From: Microbacterium profundi
GTDB taxonomy: Bacteria > Actinomycetota > Actinomycetes > Actinomycetales > Microbacteriaceae
DNA length: 64,000 nt
Direction: 5' to 3'
Assembly (NCBI RefSeq): GCF_000763375.1
Contig: NZ_JPSY01000001.1
Span: forward strand, 868,001-932,000
Part shown: piece after piece, positions 9,139 to 16,801 of the stretch
Numbering within the stretch: the first letter of the stretch is position 1
Layout of the letters: each line of letters opens with the position of its first letter
Notes under the pieces: generated by a model
Databases searched by the model: none
What the model was told of the DNA's origin: nothing
Seen by the model: the letters and a program-made list of their open reading frames with translations, nothing else
Program-made: the position numbers and the translations under genes

Positions 9139-10292
9139 TAGACGAGGGCCTCGGCGGCCACGCGCTCGTCGAGGATCTCGCGGATGAGCTCGCGCTCGCG
9201 CTCACTCGGGCCCTGCCCCGCACGCACGTGCTCGAGGAACGCCTCGATGCGCTCTGTATCGGTGACGGCGGACTTCAGACGCTCGGCGTACGAACGCTCC
9301 GCGCGCTCGGCCCCACCCACCGGAGCGTGCTGCACCATCGCGCAGTGCGTGAAGTGCGCCTTCAGGCGGCGCATCGGTTCGGACTGCGGCAGCGCGTCGG
9401 TGTACACCGCGCACACCCAATCGCCGGCGTGCGCCGCGATGTTCTCAGTCGAGAGGATCTCTTCGAGCGTTCCCGTGAGCGTCACGAGCCGGCGCGGCAC
9501 CGGCAGCGGCAGCCACTCTACGGAAGCGAGGCCGGCGGCATCGAGATCGACCAGCCAGGAACCGCGTTCCTTGTGCTGCTCGCCGAAGCTGTAGTGCAGC
9601 GGCGCCCCCGCATACCTGACACGGTCGCTCAGCTGCTGCCGTCCGTGGATGTGCCCGAGCGCGATGTAGTCGGGACCGTCGAAGACATCGAGCGGCACGA
9701 CATCGAGGCCCCCTTGGCGCACCTCGCGCTCGAGCCCTGCCGTGGCATCGACCCCGGCGGCGAAGCAGTGCGCGATCGCGACCGAGCGTCCGTCATGCGC
9801 AGCCATTCCCGCACGGACGAGCCCCATCGCATGCGCCATCGTCTGCGCCTGCGTGCGGAGAGTGGCATCTGGCCAGTACTGGCGCACGATCGCCGGTTCG
9901 AGGTACGGGATGCCGTAGAAGTGCACCGGACCGTCGGAGTCGGAGATCGTGACCGGCGTGCCGATCGCACGCGGATCGGTGACCACATGGATGCCGTCGC
10001 GCAGCAGCCGCGCCTGGAATCCAAGGCGCGCTGCGGAGTCGTGGTTGCCACTCGTGACGATGACCTTGGCGCCGGTGTCGTGGAGGGCGACCAGCGTGTC
10101 GCCGAGCAGTGTGTATGCGGGGCCGGCGGGCGTCGAGGAGTCGAACACGTCACCCGCGACGATCACAGCATCCACGGCATTGTCACGCACTTGCTCGACC
10201 AGCGCGCTCAGTACCTCGGCCAGCGCATCCATGGTCGAGGTGCCGTGGAACGTGCGGCCGATGTGCCAGTCGGAGGTGTGCAGGATTCGCAT
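9138..10292 (-). CDS. sbcD: SbcD exonuclease subunit
   Basis: 384 residues. Metallophosphoesterase nuclease subunit that works with SbcC. Metal-binding motifs are in the right order: HTSDWHIG at residues 5-12, AGDVFD, SGNHDS near 80, and GHIHGRQ later. The ATG at 10292 is chosen because MRILHTSDWHIG is the family's exact N-terminus, and because a TACCGT hexamer lies 6 nt upstream (leaderless pattern). A longer in-frame extension to 10601 has no recognisable sequence. Confidence 0.95.
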   Translation of the reverse strand: MRILHTSDWHIGRTFHGTSTMDALAEVLSALVEQVRDNAVDAVIVAGDVFDSSTPAGPAYTLLGDTLVALHDTGAKVIVTSGNHDSAARLGFQARLLRDGIHVVTDPRAIGTPVTISDSDGPVHFYGIPYLEPAIVRQYWPDATLRTQAQTMAHAMGLVRAGMAAHDGRSVAIAHCFAAGVDATAGLEREVRQGGLDVVPLDVFDGPDYIALGHIHGRQQLSDRVRYAGAPLHYSFGEQHKERGSWLVDLDAAGLASVEWLPLPVPRRLVTLTGTLEEILSTENIAAHAGDWVCAVYTDALPQSEPMRRLKAHFTHCAMVQHAPVGGAERAERSYAERLKSAVTDTERIEAFLEHVRAGQGPSERERELIREILDERVAAEALV

Positions 10293-10386
10293 ACTCACAC
10301 GGTACGGACGGCCACCGACATTCACGTCGAGGCGTGCCGCAGCACCCTTCGACAGGCTCGGAAACCGCGAAGGACGCAGCGGCACC

Positions 10387-10420
10387 GAAGGCACCGCTGC
10401 CAACGCGCAGCGGTGCCTTC
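10387..10420 (-). terminator. Hairpin terminator after the efflux gene
   Basis: 13-bp perfect arms (10387-10399 GAAGGCACCGCTG; 10408-10420 CAGCGGTGCCTTC) with an 8-nt loop, starting 9 bp beyond the efflux-gene stop. No clear U-tract, as is common for terminators in high-GC actinobacteria. Confidence 0.7.
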
Positions 10421-10428
10421 TGCGAACA

Positions 10429-11880
10429 TCAGTGCACGAGGACCGGCGTGCTCTCCGCGTCCGCTGCGCCCTGCGGCAGCAGATCCTCCTTGCGACCGCG
10501 CACCATCGTGGCTGCGATGATCGACGCCAGCACCATTCCGATCGCGGCGGCGATGAAGGTCGCGCTGTAACCGTCCGCCAGGACGTCGAGGCTGACTGCA
10601 CTCTGCCCGCCGACGACGGCCGCGTAGACGGCCGTGAAGACCGAGAGTCCGATCGATCCGCCGATCTGCATGGCCGAGTTGGTCACAGCGGATGCGACAC
10701 CCGCGTCATGCGGCTTCACGCCGGTGAGGGCCACGTTCTGCAGCGGGATGAACACCGACGCCATGCCGAAGCCCATGACGAGCAGTGCCGGAGCGACCTG
10801 GACGAAGTAGTTGCCACCGGGCGTGATGAACGACAGGTAGACGAGACCGGCGGCGACGATGAGCGGGCCGCCGATGAGCAGCGGACGCGGACCGACCGTG
10901 CCGAGCATCTTCGTGGCGAGCGGAGCGAGAAGCATGGTGCCCAACGGCAGCGGAAGGCTCGCGAGCCCAGACTCGAACGCTCCCTGCCCGAGCACGATCT
11001 GCAGGTGGAACGTCAGGTACAGAGTCGCACCGATCATCACGCTGCCGGCGACGGCCTGGATGAGGAAGGCACCGCCGCGCACCTTGTGCGTGACGACGCG
11101 CAGCGGAAGCAACGGGTTGCTCACCCGGGTCTCGACCCACACGAACACGGCCAGCAGAACCACGCCGAGCGCGATGAAGGTGATGGTCATCGGGTTGGCC
11201 CAACCGGTCTCGGCGAGGCTGAAGCCGTAGACGAGTGCCCCGAGACCTGCGGTGACGAACAGCGCACCCCACATGTCGTAGCGGTTGTCACCGTCGGCTT
11301 TGCTCTCGCTGAGGAACAGCGCACCGCCGATGAGGCCGATCGCGACGAAGAAGAGGTTGACCAGCAGGCACCACCGCCAGTCGAGGAACTCCGTGAGGAA
11401 TCCGCCGAGCACGAGGCCGACGGCCGCGCCGGCACCGGCGACGGTTCCGAATACCGCGAACGCGGTGTTGCGCTCCTTGCCGGACGGGAACAGCGTCGTG
11501 AGCAGCGCGAGGGCGGCGGGCGCGAGCATCGCCGCGAACACGCCCTGCAGAGCGCGACCGAGGATGAGCTCCCAGCCGGCCATCGCCAGACCGGCGTAGA
11601 GCGAGGCGAGGCCGAAGCCGATCATGCCGACCATGAAGGTGCGCTTGCGCCCCCAGTAATCCGAGATGCGGCCGCCGAGCAGCAGCAGCGCCCCGAACGC
11701 CAGAGCGTAGGCGGTGACGACCCACTGTCGCAGGTGGTCGTCCATGTTCAGGGCGACCTGTGCCTGAGGAAGGGCGATGTTGACGATGGTGCCGTCGAGG
11801 ACGACGACGAGCTGGGTGAGCGAGATGATGAACAGCGCCCACCATTTGGCCTTGGGGTGAGCGCGCAGGGTCGCAGACAT
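10429..11880 (-). CDS. DHA2-family MFS drug efflux transporter
   Basis: 483 residues with about 14 hydrophobic segments. Motif A is seen as GGRISDYWGRKRTFM near residue 70, and the N-terminal LVVVLDGTIVNIALP is the DHA2 (EmrB/QacA) hallmark, so it should be a proton-driven multidrug exporter in the membrane. The start is the ATG at 11880, preceded 7 nt upstream by GGAGG. That Shine-Dalgarno sequence is the right arm of a 10-bp hairpin whose left arm directly follows the stop codon of a 22-codon upstream ORF, implying drug-inducible translation. Resistance spectrum cannot be read from sequence. Confidence 0.92.
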   Translation of the reverse strand: MSATLRAHPKAKWWALFIISLTQLVVVLDGTIVNIALPQAQVALNMDDHLRQWVVTAYALAFGALLLLGGRISDYWGRKRTFMVGMIGFGLASLYAGLAMAGWELILGRALQGVFAAMLAPAALALLTTLFPSGKERNTAFAVFGTVAGAGAAVGLVLGGFLTEFLDWRWCLLVNLFFVAIGLIGGALFLSESKADGDNRYDMWGALFVTAGLGALVYGFSLAETGWANPMTITFIALGVVLLAVFVWVETRVSNPLLPLRVVTHKVRGGAFLIQAVAGSVMIGATLYLTFHLQIVLGQGAFESGLASLPLPLGTMLLAPLATKMLGTVGPRPLLIGGPLIVAAGLVYLSFITPGGNYFVQVAPALLVMGFGMASVFIPLQNVALTGVKPHDAGVASAVTNSAMQIGGSIGLSVFTAVYAAVVGGQSAVSLDVLADGYSATFIAAAIGMVLASIIAATMVRGRKEDLLPQGAADAESTPVLVH

Positions 11881-11884
11881 GGAA

Positions 11885-11919
11885 AAACCTCCGGTGTCGT
11901 ATGAGGATGCCGGAGGTTT
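11885..11919 (-). promoter_or_regulatory. Shine-Dalgarno-sequestering hairpin of the efflux gene
   Basis: 10-bp perfect arms, AAACCTCCGG and CCGGAGGTTT (mRNA sense; + strand 11910-11919 and 11885-11894), around a 15-nt loop. The right arm contains the only good ribosome-binding site (GGAGG) of the efflux gene. The left arm begins immediately after the upstream ORF's TGA, so a ribosome paused at the end of that ORF would cover it and free the site. Confidence 0.8.
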
Positions 11920-11987
11920 CAAGCCTCGGACCAGCCACCGTTCTGGGCGCTGACCGCCTCAGCGAACGGTGCTGAGCAGAATTCCAT
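11919..11987 (-). CDS. 22-residue leader peptide of the efflux gene
   Basis: ATG at 11987 to TGA at 11919: MEFCSAPFAEAV followed by SAQNGGWSEA. A CATATT hexamer ends 7 nt before the ATG, so it may be translated from a leaderless mRNA. It ends exactly at the foot of the hairpin that masks the efflux gene's ribosome-binding site. The arrangement matches translational attenuators of antibiotic-resistance genes (erm, cat type) in which drug-stalled ribosomes on the leader change the mRNA fold. The function is inference; the ORF, stop position and hairpin are seen directly. Confidence 0.65.
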   Translation of the reverse strand: MEFCSAPFAEAVSAQNGGWSEA

Positions 11988-12233
11988 TGTATCGAATATG
12001 AACCTGTGGATTCGAGCCGGAAGGTCCCCTGACCCACCCTCACCATGACGATCGACACGCGGTCATGCAGTGTGCGAGATGCACCTTCACCTGTGCGGCG
12101 TGCGGGGCTGCGCGATGCGAGATCTGGGCTGCCCTCCGCCCTGCAGGGCCGGATTCGACCCTCCGGCGGGGCTTGTGTCCTCATCCTTGCAGGTGCGACA
12201 CGATCCGTAACAGAGCGTCACACGCCGCAGCGG

Positions 12234-12542
12234 TCATCGACGGCGCAGCAGCCCTGCGTGCTCGGGGTTCTGCGCGAACCACTCGGCGACGTACCAGCAG
12301 ACCGGATCAACCTTGCGATCGCCGCGGCTCTGGATGTCGTCGACCGCACCCTCGACGACTCGCGCCGCATGCCCGTTTCCGCGGAAAGTCGGGATCGTGA
12401 AGGCCCTGGTCAAGGCGATCGTGCTGCCGTCGTCGCGGTAGTCGAGAGCGCTCACGAGCACTCCGTCACGGGTGAGGGTGTATCGCGAAGCATCCTTCTC
12501 ATCGGTGAGGATGAAGCCGTCGACGATGTGCGAACCAGTCAT
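12234..12542 (-). CDS. GNAT-like N-acetyltransferase (YjdJ/COG2388 type)
   Basis: 102 residues, the length of the small GNAT subgroup (COG2388, YjdJ-like). ALTRAFTIPTFRGNGHAARVVEGAVDDIQ contains the expected V/F-P-x-xRGxGxAxxL acetyl-CoA loop, and the C-terminal segment VDPVCWYVAEWFAQNPE resembles the family's catalytic C..V..W....P region. Substrate unknown. Two consecutive ATG codons (12545, 12542) could start it; neither has a strong ribosome-binding site. The region 11988-12233 downstream holds no gene I recognise. Confidence 0.8.
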   Translation of the reverse strand: MTGSHIVDGFILTDEKDASRYTLTRDGVLVSALDYRDDGSTIALTRAFTIPTFRGNGHAARVVEGAVDDIQSRGDRKVDPVCWYVAEWFAQNPEHAGLLRRR

Positions 12543-12582
12543 CATTCCACGGTAAGCCCACCCGCGGACACAAGGTTACGTT

Positions 12583-12612
12583 TTGACACGACACGACTTT
12601 CTCAGTAATAAT
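12583..12612 (+). promoter_or_regulatory. Consensus sigma-70-type promoter
   Basis: TTGACA (12583-12588), 17-nt spacer, TAATAAT (12606-12612). This is the strongest promoter seen in the window. The predicted transcription start, about 7 nt after the -10, is the A of the ATG at 12619, so the first ORF would be leaderless. Confidence 0.85.
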
Positions 12613-12618
12613 CCACCC

Positions 12619-12720
12619 ATGACCACCAACGCGCGCCCCTCGTCCGCCCAGGAGGCGAACAGGACTGCCGGGATGATGATGCCCGGCTGCGTTGGCATGT
12701 GTTGCCGAATGTGTAGCTGA
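12619..12720 (+). CDS. 33-residue Cys/Met-rich leader peptide
   Basis: ATG at 12619 to TGA at 12720. The N-terminal half is unremarkable (MTTNARPSSAQEANRTAG), the C-terminal half is MMMPGCVGMCCRMCS with four Cys and five Met in 15 residues. It starts at the predicted transcription start of a consensus promoter and is followed by about 150 nt of untranslated RNA before the winged-helix gene. Cys-rich leaderless uORFs are known in actinobacteria (mycobacterial cysteine-responsive attenuators), and this looks similar. A metal- or sulfur-responsive role is inference. Could also be a tiny metal-binding protein in its own right. Confidence 0.6.
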   Translation: MTTNARPSSAQEANRTAGMMMPGCVGMCCRMCS

Positions 12721-12868
12721 CCCCAGCCGCCCCGCCACGCTCCCCGTATTCGCGATCTGCGAAGAAGGAGCCCGAGCACCCACCTGCGTGCTCGTTCCCG
12801 GCCTTCTCGGTCATTCACGCAACACATCCGAGCCGTATCGGCTCACCCTTCGCAAGGAACCCATCATC

Positions 12869-13591
12869 ATGTCGAACATCGCAACCCTCGAGCGTTCTGC
12901 CACCCGCGCCCCTCATCTCCGTGCTGTTCCGCCGCTCATCGAGCAGGCACCGGCCGCGGTCGCACCGGCCGTACCAGCAGACCTTCCCGCGACCCGCTCA
13001 CCGCGCGGCTTCGCCCTCTACGTCGGACTCGATGAGATCAAGGCCGCCGAAGCCGGCGTCAGCCTGCCGCTGCTCGTCGACGCCCTCCGCCGCACACTCG
13101 CCGAACTCGCCCCCGGCGCCGAGACCCACGCCACCGTCGCCCTCGCGCCGCACGGCTCGGGCGGACGCGACCTCGACGTCGTGCGCCTCGCCCTTCAGGA
13201 GCCCGGTGCGATCGCCCGCACCAAGGCCGCGGACGAAGAGGAGAAGGACGAGGACTACGGCGTCACCGTCGACATCTCCCGCAAGCGCGTGCTGATCGAC
13301 GGAGACTCGGCAGCGTTCACATACAAGGAGTTCGAACTGCTGCAGTACCTCGTGCTCCGCGAGGGGCGCACGATCGAGCGCACTGAACTGGTCGGTGCCC
13401 TCTGGCAGTCGCCGGATGACGAGACCCCCGGCGAGCGCACGATCGACGTGCACGTGCGTCGCCTTCGCGCCAAGCTCGGCCGCTACGAGGACATCGTGCG
13501 CACGGTCCGCGGCGTCGGCTACCGCTTCGACCGTCACGCGGACGTCGTGATCCGCTACGGGCACGGCACGCCTTCGCCCGACCGCTTCTGA
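12869..13591 (+). CDS. Winged-helix (Trans_reg_C, OmpR-type) transcriptional regulator
   Basis: 240 residues. The C-terminal about 95 residues form an OmpR/PhoB-type winged helix (FTYKEFELLQYLVLREGR, ERTIDVHVRRLRAKLG, VRTVRGVGYRF). The N-terminal part has no receiver-domain aspartate pattern, so this is not a normal two-component regulator; no histidine kinase is nearby. Start chosen at ATG 12869, which follows AAGGAAC; the open frame extends upstream but crosses the leader region. Its mRNA probably begins at the promoter 250 bp upstream and carries the Cys-rich leader ORF. Confidence 0.85.
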   Translation: MSNIATLERSATRAPHLRAVPPLIEQAPAAVAPAVPADLPATRSPRGFALYVGLDEIKAAEAGVSLPLLVDALRRTLAELAPGAETHATVALAPHGSGGRDLDVVRLALQEPGAIARTKAADEEEKDEDYGVTVDISRKRVLIDGDSAAFTYKEFELLQYLVLREGRTIERTELVGALWQSPDDETPGERTIDVHVRRLRAKLGRYEDIVRTVRGVGYRFDRHADVVIRYGHGTPSPDRF

Positions 13592-13622
13592 GGGGTTGAT
13601 TTTCCAGCTCGCGCTCGTTCAT

Positions 13623-13696
13623 AACTCCTCAAGAAACAGCCGGGATCAGCACGAATGACGCGGTTCCGCGGCAGGATCGGCGATCTGTGAGGAGTT
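13623..13696. promoter_or_regulatory. Spaced inverted repeat AACTCCTCA...TGAGGAGTT
   Basis: AACTCCTCA (13623-13631) and its exact complement TGAGGAGTT (13688-13696) flank 56 bp between the winged-helix gene and the glycosylase gene. Could be a paired operator or a hairpin; position just upstream of the glycosylase promoter makes a regulatory role possible. Confidence 0.35.
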
Positions 13697-13737
13697 GTGA
13701 ACACCGCGGTGTCAGCGGCGCGACGTAGGGTGTTCGC

Positions 13738-14712
13738 ATGACGACGACAGCGGATGCCGCACCCGCAGCACACGCTCCGATCGAGTCGCCGCGCACCACC
13801 GTGTACCGTCCTGCGCACCCGTTGAATCTGTTCCGCACGGTCGGCGTGCTCATGCGCGGGCCCAAGGATCCGACCATGCTCGTCGACGGCATGGCGCTGT
13901 GGCGCGCGAGCCGCACGCCCGCCGGCGTCGCGACCCTCGCGCTGCGGCAGAGCAGCGAAGGGATTCACGCGACCGCGTGGGGCCCTGGGTCGGACTGGGC
14001 ACTCATGCAGCTGCCCGCGCTCTGCGGCGCGGACGACGACGCGAGCGGCTTCGATGTCTCGAGCCTGATCGCGGCGGGGCATCCGCACCTCGCCGACGTC
14101 GCTCGCCGTACGGCCGGCACCCGCCTGACCCGCACCGATCTCGTCTTCGACGCACTCGCGAGCTCGGTGATCGAGCAGAAGGTCACATCGTTCCAGGCGT
14201 TCGGTGCATGGCGCACCCTCGTCACCCGGTTCGGCGAACACGCACCCGGTCCGAGCCCGAGGCCGATGTTCGCGCCGCCGACGATCGACGGCTGGCGCCT
14301 CATCCCGTCCTGGGCCTGGCACCGTGCTGGAGTCGAACCTCCGCAGTCGCGTGCGATCGTGCGTGCCGCCGAACGCGGTGAGCGGATCAGCGCCGTCGTG
14401 CTCGCTGCGCAGACCGGCGCGGAGCGCGACCGCATCCTCACCAGCCTTCCCGGCATCGGGGCGTGGACGTCATCCGAGACACGAAGCCGCGCCCTGGGCG
14501 ATCCAGATGCCGTGAGCGTCGGTGACTACCACCTCGCTCACCAGGTCGGCTACGCGCTCACCGGTGCACGTGTCGACGACGACGGGATGCTGGAGCTCCT
14601 GGCACCTTGGACGGGTCACCGGCACCGCGTCATCCGGCTCATCCTCGCCAGCGGTCTGCTCGAAGCGCGCCGCGGCCCTCGACTGGCGCCCGAGGATCAC
14701 CGGCGACGCTGA
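13738..14712 (+). CDS. AlkA-like DNA-3-methyladenine glycosylase
   Basis: 324 residues. Base-excision repair enzyme that removes alkylated purines. The helix-hairpin-helix followed by Gly/Pro-rich loop and catalytic Asp is seen as LPGIGAWTSSETRSRALGDP...VSVGDYHL near residues 240-270, and FDALASSVIEQKVTSFQAFGAW is the family's earlier helix. No N-terminal Ada domain. A TAGGGT hexamer (13726-13731) lies 6 nt before the ATG (leaderless pattern). With ogt 285 bp downstream it forms a small alkylation-repair group. Confidence 0.9.
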   Translation: MTTTADAAPAAHAPIESPRTTVYRPAHPLNLFRTVGVLMRGPKDPTMLVDGMALWRASRTPAGVATLALRQSSEGIHATAWGPGSDWALMQLPALCGADDDASGFDVSSLIAAGHPHLADVARRTAGTRLTRTDLVFDALASSVIEQKVTSFQAFGAWRTLVTRFGEHAPGPSPRPMFAPPTIDGWRLIPSWAWHRAGVEPPQSRAIVRAAERGERISAVVLAAQTGAERDRILTSLPGIGAWTSSETRSRALGDPDAVSVGDYHLAHQVGYALTGARVDDDGMLELLAPWTGHRHRVIRLILASGLLEARRGPRLAPEDHRRR

Positions 14713-14745
14713 CTCGTGTTCAGGTCGCGACCCTATGCTGAGGGC

Positions 14746-14955
14746 ATGGCGGCGACGAAGAAGCAGCGGTGGAGTTGGCTCGGCGGCACGGTCGTCCTCG
14801 TCGTGCTGGGCGTGGTGATCGGGCTCATCCTGCAGAACGTCTGGCTCGGGCTGCTGCTCGCCGCCGTCGTCTCACTCGTGTGGCTCATCGCGGTCGAATC
14901 GCGAAAGGGCGGCAACGCCGGGGTGAACGACGAATCCAACGGCATCGAGCTCTGA
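14746..14955 (+). CDS. Small two-helix membrane protein
   Basis: 69 residues with basic N-terminus (MAATKKQRWSWL) and two adjacent hydrophobic helices (about residues 12-29 and 32-50) and a short polar tail. ATG 14746 chosen because a TATGCT hexamer (14734-14739) ends 6 nt upstream. No family recognised; may be co-transcribed with the flanking repair genes. Confidence 0.7.
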   Translation: MAATKKQRWSWLGGTVVLVVLGVVIGLILQNVWLGLLLAAVVSLVWLIAVESRKGGNAGVNDESNGIEL

Positions 14956-14997
14956 CGCCCCCGAGCGATGTCTGAGACTGCGACTACAGTCGAGCGC

Positions 14998-15492
14998 ATG
15001 TCGACCGGCATCCTCGAGACCCCTGTCGGGAGGCTCACCGTGTTCAGCGACGGCGAGTCGGTCACCCGTGTGTCGTGGCGCGGCGCACCGCCGCCCGAGA
15101 GCGACGCCGCAGAACCGGACCCGGTACTGCTCGAGGCGATGCGGCAACTGCGCGCCTACTTCGACGGCCGGCTCACGCGCTTCGACGTGCCCTTCGATCT
15201 CGGGCACCAGACCGAGACCACCCACGCCGTCCTGACCGCACTGGCCGAGACCGTCGATCACGGCGAGTCTGTCACGTACGGCGAGCTCGCTGCGAGAAGC
15301 GGCACCAGCATCCCCGCGCGCGGCGTCGGCGCGGTCATGGGCGCCAACCCCGTGCCGATCATCGTGCCCTGCCACCGCGTCGTCGCCAGCGACGGGCTCG
15401 GCGGGTACTCGGGAGGCGACAGCGGACAGGGCCTTCTGACCAAGCGGTGGCTGCTGGAATTCGAGGGCGCACTTCCGACGGCACTGTTCTGA
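14998..15492 (+). CDS. ogt: Methylated-DNA--protein-cysteine methyltransferase
   Basis: 164 residues. Suicide repair protein that moves O6-alkyl groups from guanine to its own cysteine. The active site VPIIVPCHRVV is clear, as is GAVMGANPVPI upstream of it. ATG 14998 preferred over an in-frame ATG at 14968 because MSTGILETPVGRLTVF is the normal N-terminus and TACAGT (14985-14990) lies 7 nt upstream. No Ada-type regulatory domain. Confidence 0.93.
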   Translation: MSTGILETPVGRLTVFSDGESVTRVSWRGAPPPESDAAEPDPVLLEAMRQLRAYFDGRLTRFDVPFDLGHQTETTHAVLTALAETVDHGESVTYGELAARSGTSIPARGVGAVMGANPVPIIVPCHRVVASDGLGGYSGGDSGQGLLTKRWLLEFEGALPTALF

Positions 15493-15545
15493 ACCGGATC
15501 AGCAGCACCCCGTCGCGCGCCGGCTGACTCACGAGAAGACGGGCG

Positions 15546-15701
15546 TCACCTCGGCCGCATCGAATACGTGAGCGGGTACAGCTCGGCGATCAGCGCCACG
15601 AAGTCCTCGAACGGCCCAGCGCCGCGCTCGTCGAGCTCGGCCGATACGGTCGGCAGCCGGATCATCCGGGAGAGCCGGTCGGCGATGCCGGGCGCACGGT
15701 G
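15546..15701 (-). pseudogene. N-terminal remnant of an M20-family peptidase
   Basis: On the minus strand the frame ending at the TGA 15548-15546 reads AGIADRLSRMIRLPTVSAEL, then DERGAGPFEDFVALIAELYP. This is very like the N-terminus of M20 (ArgE/DapE/CPG2-type) metallopeptidases, which then continue for 400 residues; here it breaks off after YPLT. No catalytic His/Asp segments remain. A truncated scar between ogt and erm. Confidence 0.65.
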
Positions 15702-15815
15702 ACGGTGGTCACGCCGTCATCGTATCGACTGCACGCAGCGCCAGAGCGTCGGCTTGTCCGGGTCGCGCACGACAGTGGCTCGCGGCGCGCTGACACGACC
15801 CGTAGACTGTCGGCC

Positions 15816-15884
15816 ATGGGTTTGATAGTCAAGAGTGCGCTGTTCGACACGCGCTGCTTCACGTTCCGCGACCGCCGCGCCTGA
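15816..15884 (+). CDS. Erm leader peptide
   Basis: 22 codons: MGLIVKSALFDTRCFTFRDR then RA. TAGACT (15803-15808) ends 7 nt before the ATG, so it is probably leaderless. It lies 127 nt upstream of erm and should be the drug-sensing ORF of an attenuator, as for other macrolide-inducible erm genes. A CGCGCC/GGCGCG hairpin (15877-15891) spans its stop codon. The peptide sequence and position are seen; inducibility is inference. Confidence 0.8.
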   Translation: MGLIVKSALFDTRCFTFRDRRA

Positions 15885-16011
15885 CGGCGCGTTGATGGTC
15901 GAATAACGCCACTGCGCGTCGTCGTTCCGGATGTCCTGCACCCGGAGGCGCGTTCGCCCTGCCCTCGCACGCCCGCTCCCGGGTGCTCCTTCCTCACGAC
16001 TGGAGCGCACC

Positions 16012-16797
16012 TTGCGACCTCGATCCCATACCGGTGGCCGACACGAACTCGGCCAGAACTTCCTCACCCATCGCCCGACCCTCCGACGGCTCACGACGCT
16101 CACCGCTGCCACCGACGGAGCGATCCTCGAGATCGGCGCCGGCGATGGCGCCCTCACCCACCACCTCGCTCGATTGGGACGAGACCTGCGCGCGATCGAC
16201 ATCGATGCGCAGCGTGTCGATCACCTGCGCACACGTATCCGCGGCGCGAGCATCCAGCTTGCCGATGCCATGCTCGAGCCGTTGGATCGTCCGGTGATCG
16301 TCGGCAATCTCCCCTTCCATCTGACGACGCCGTTGCTGCGCCGACTGCTGTCCACTCACGAATGGCAGCACGCGATCCTGCTCACGCAGTGGGAGGTCGC
16401 GCGCAAGCGCGCCGGTGTGGGCGGGGCCACCATGATGACCGCGCAGGCCGGACCCTGGTACGAGTTCCGCCTGCACGAGCGCGTGCCCGCTCGCCACTTC
16501 CGGCCGATGCCGGCCGTGGACGGCGGCATCCTCACGATCGAGCGCCGCACGACGCCGCTCCTCCCGTTTCGCGATCGGCAACGGTTCGAACGCTTCGTCG
16601 GCGCGGTCTTCCGAAGCCGAGGCAACGGCATCCGCCGGATTCTTCGGGCTGAAGGACATCCGACGGTGGGCATCGACCGCGCGCTCAACGGCGCCGGCAT
16701 CGCGCGCGCGGCACTGCCGAGGGACCTCACTCCCGGACAATGGGCACGACTGTGGCAGCTCCTCGGCGAGAACGGCCGAGGGACAAGAGGACAATAG
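16012..16797 (+). CDS. erm: Erm 23S rRNA (adenine-N6)-methyltransferase
   Basis: 261 residues from a TTG at 16012 with GGAG 8 nt upstream; this gives the typical N-terminus RPRSHTGGRHELGQNFLTH. It methylates A2058 of 23S rRNA and gives macrolide-lincosamide-streptogramin B resistance. SAM motif ILEIGAGDGALT (motif I) and catalytic VGNLPFHLTTPLLRRL (motif IV) are intact. Preceded by its leader peptide and followed 4 bp later by the FUSC gene. RsmA/KsgA is the alternative, but the TGGRHELGQNFL start and C-terminal region fit Erm better. Confidence 0.88.
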   Translation: MRPRSHTGGRHELGQNFLTHRPTLRRLTTLTAATDGAILEIGAGDGALTHHLARLGRDLRAIDIDAQRVDHLRTRIRGASIQLADAMLEPLDRPVIVGNLPFHLTTPLLRRLLSTHEWQHAILLTQWEVARKRAGVGGATMMTAQAGPWYEFRLHERVPARHFRPMPAVDGGILTIERRTTPLLPFRDRQRFERFVGAVFRSRGNGIRRILRAEGHPTVGIDRALNGAGIARAALPRDLTPGQWARLWQLLGENGRGTRGQ

Positions 16798-16801
16798 AGG
16801 T

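Noticed and set aside
8005..11904. Long + strand frames opposite sbcC, sbcD and the efflux gene
   Set aside because: Shadow frames of clear genes on the other strand; Arg/His-rich nonsense sequence.
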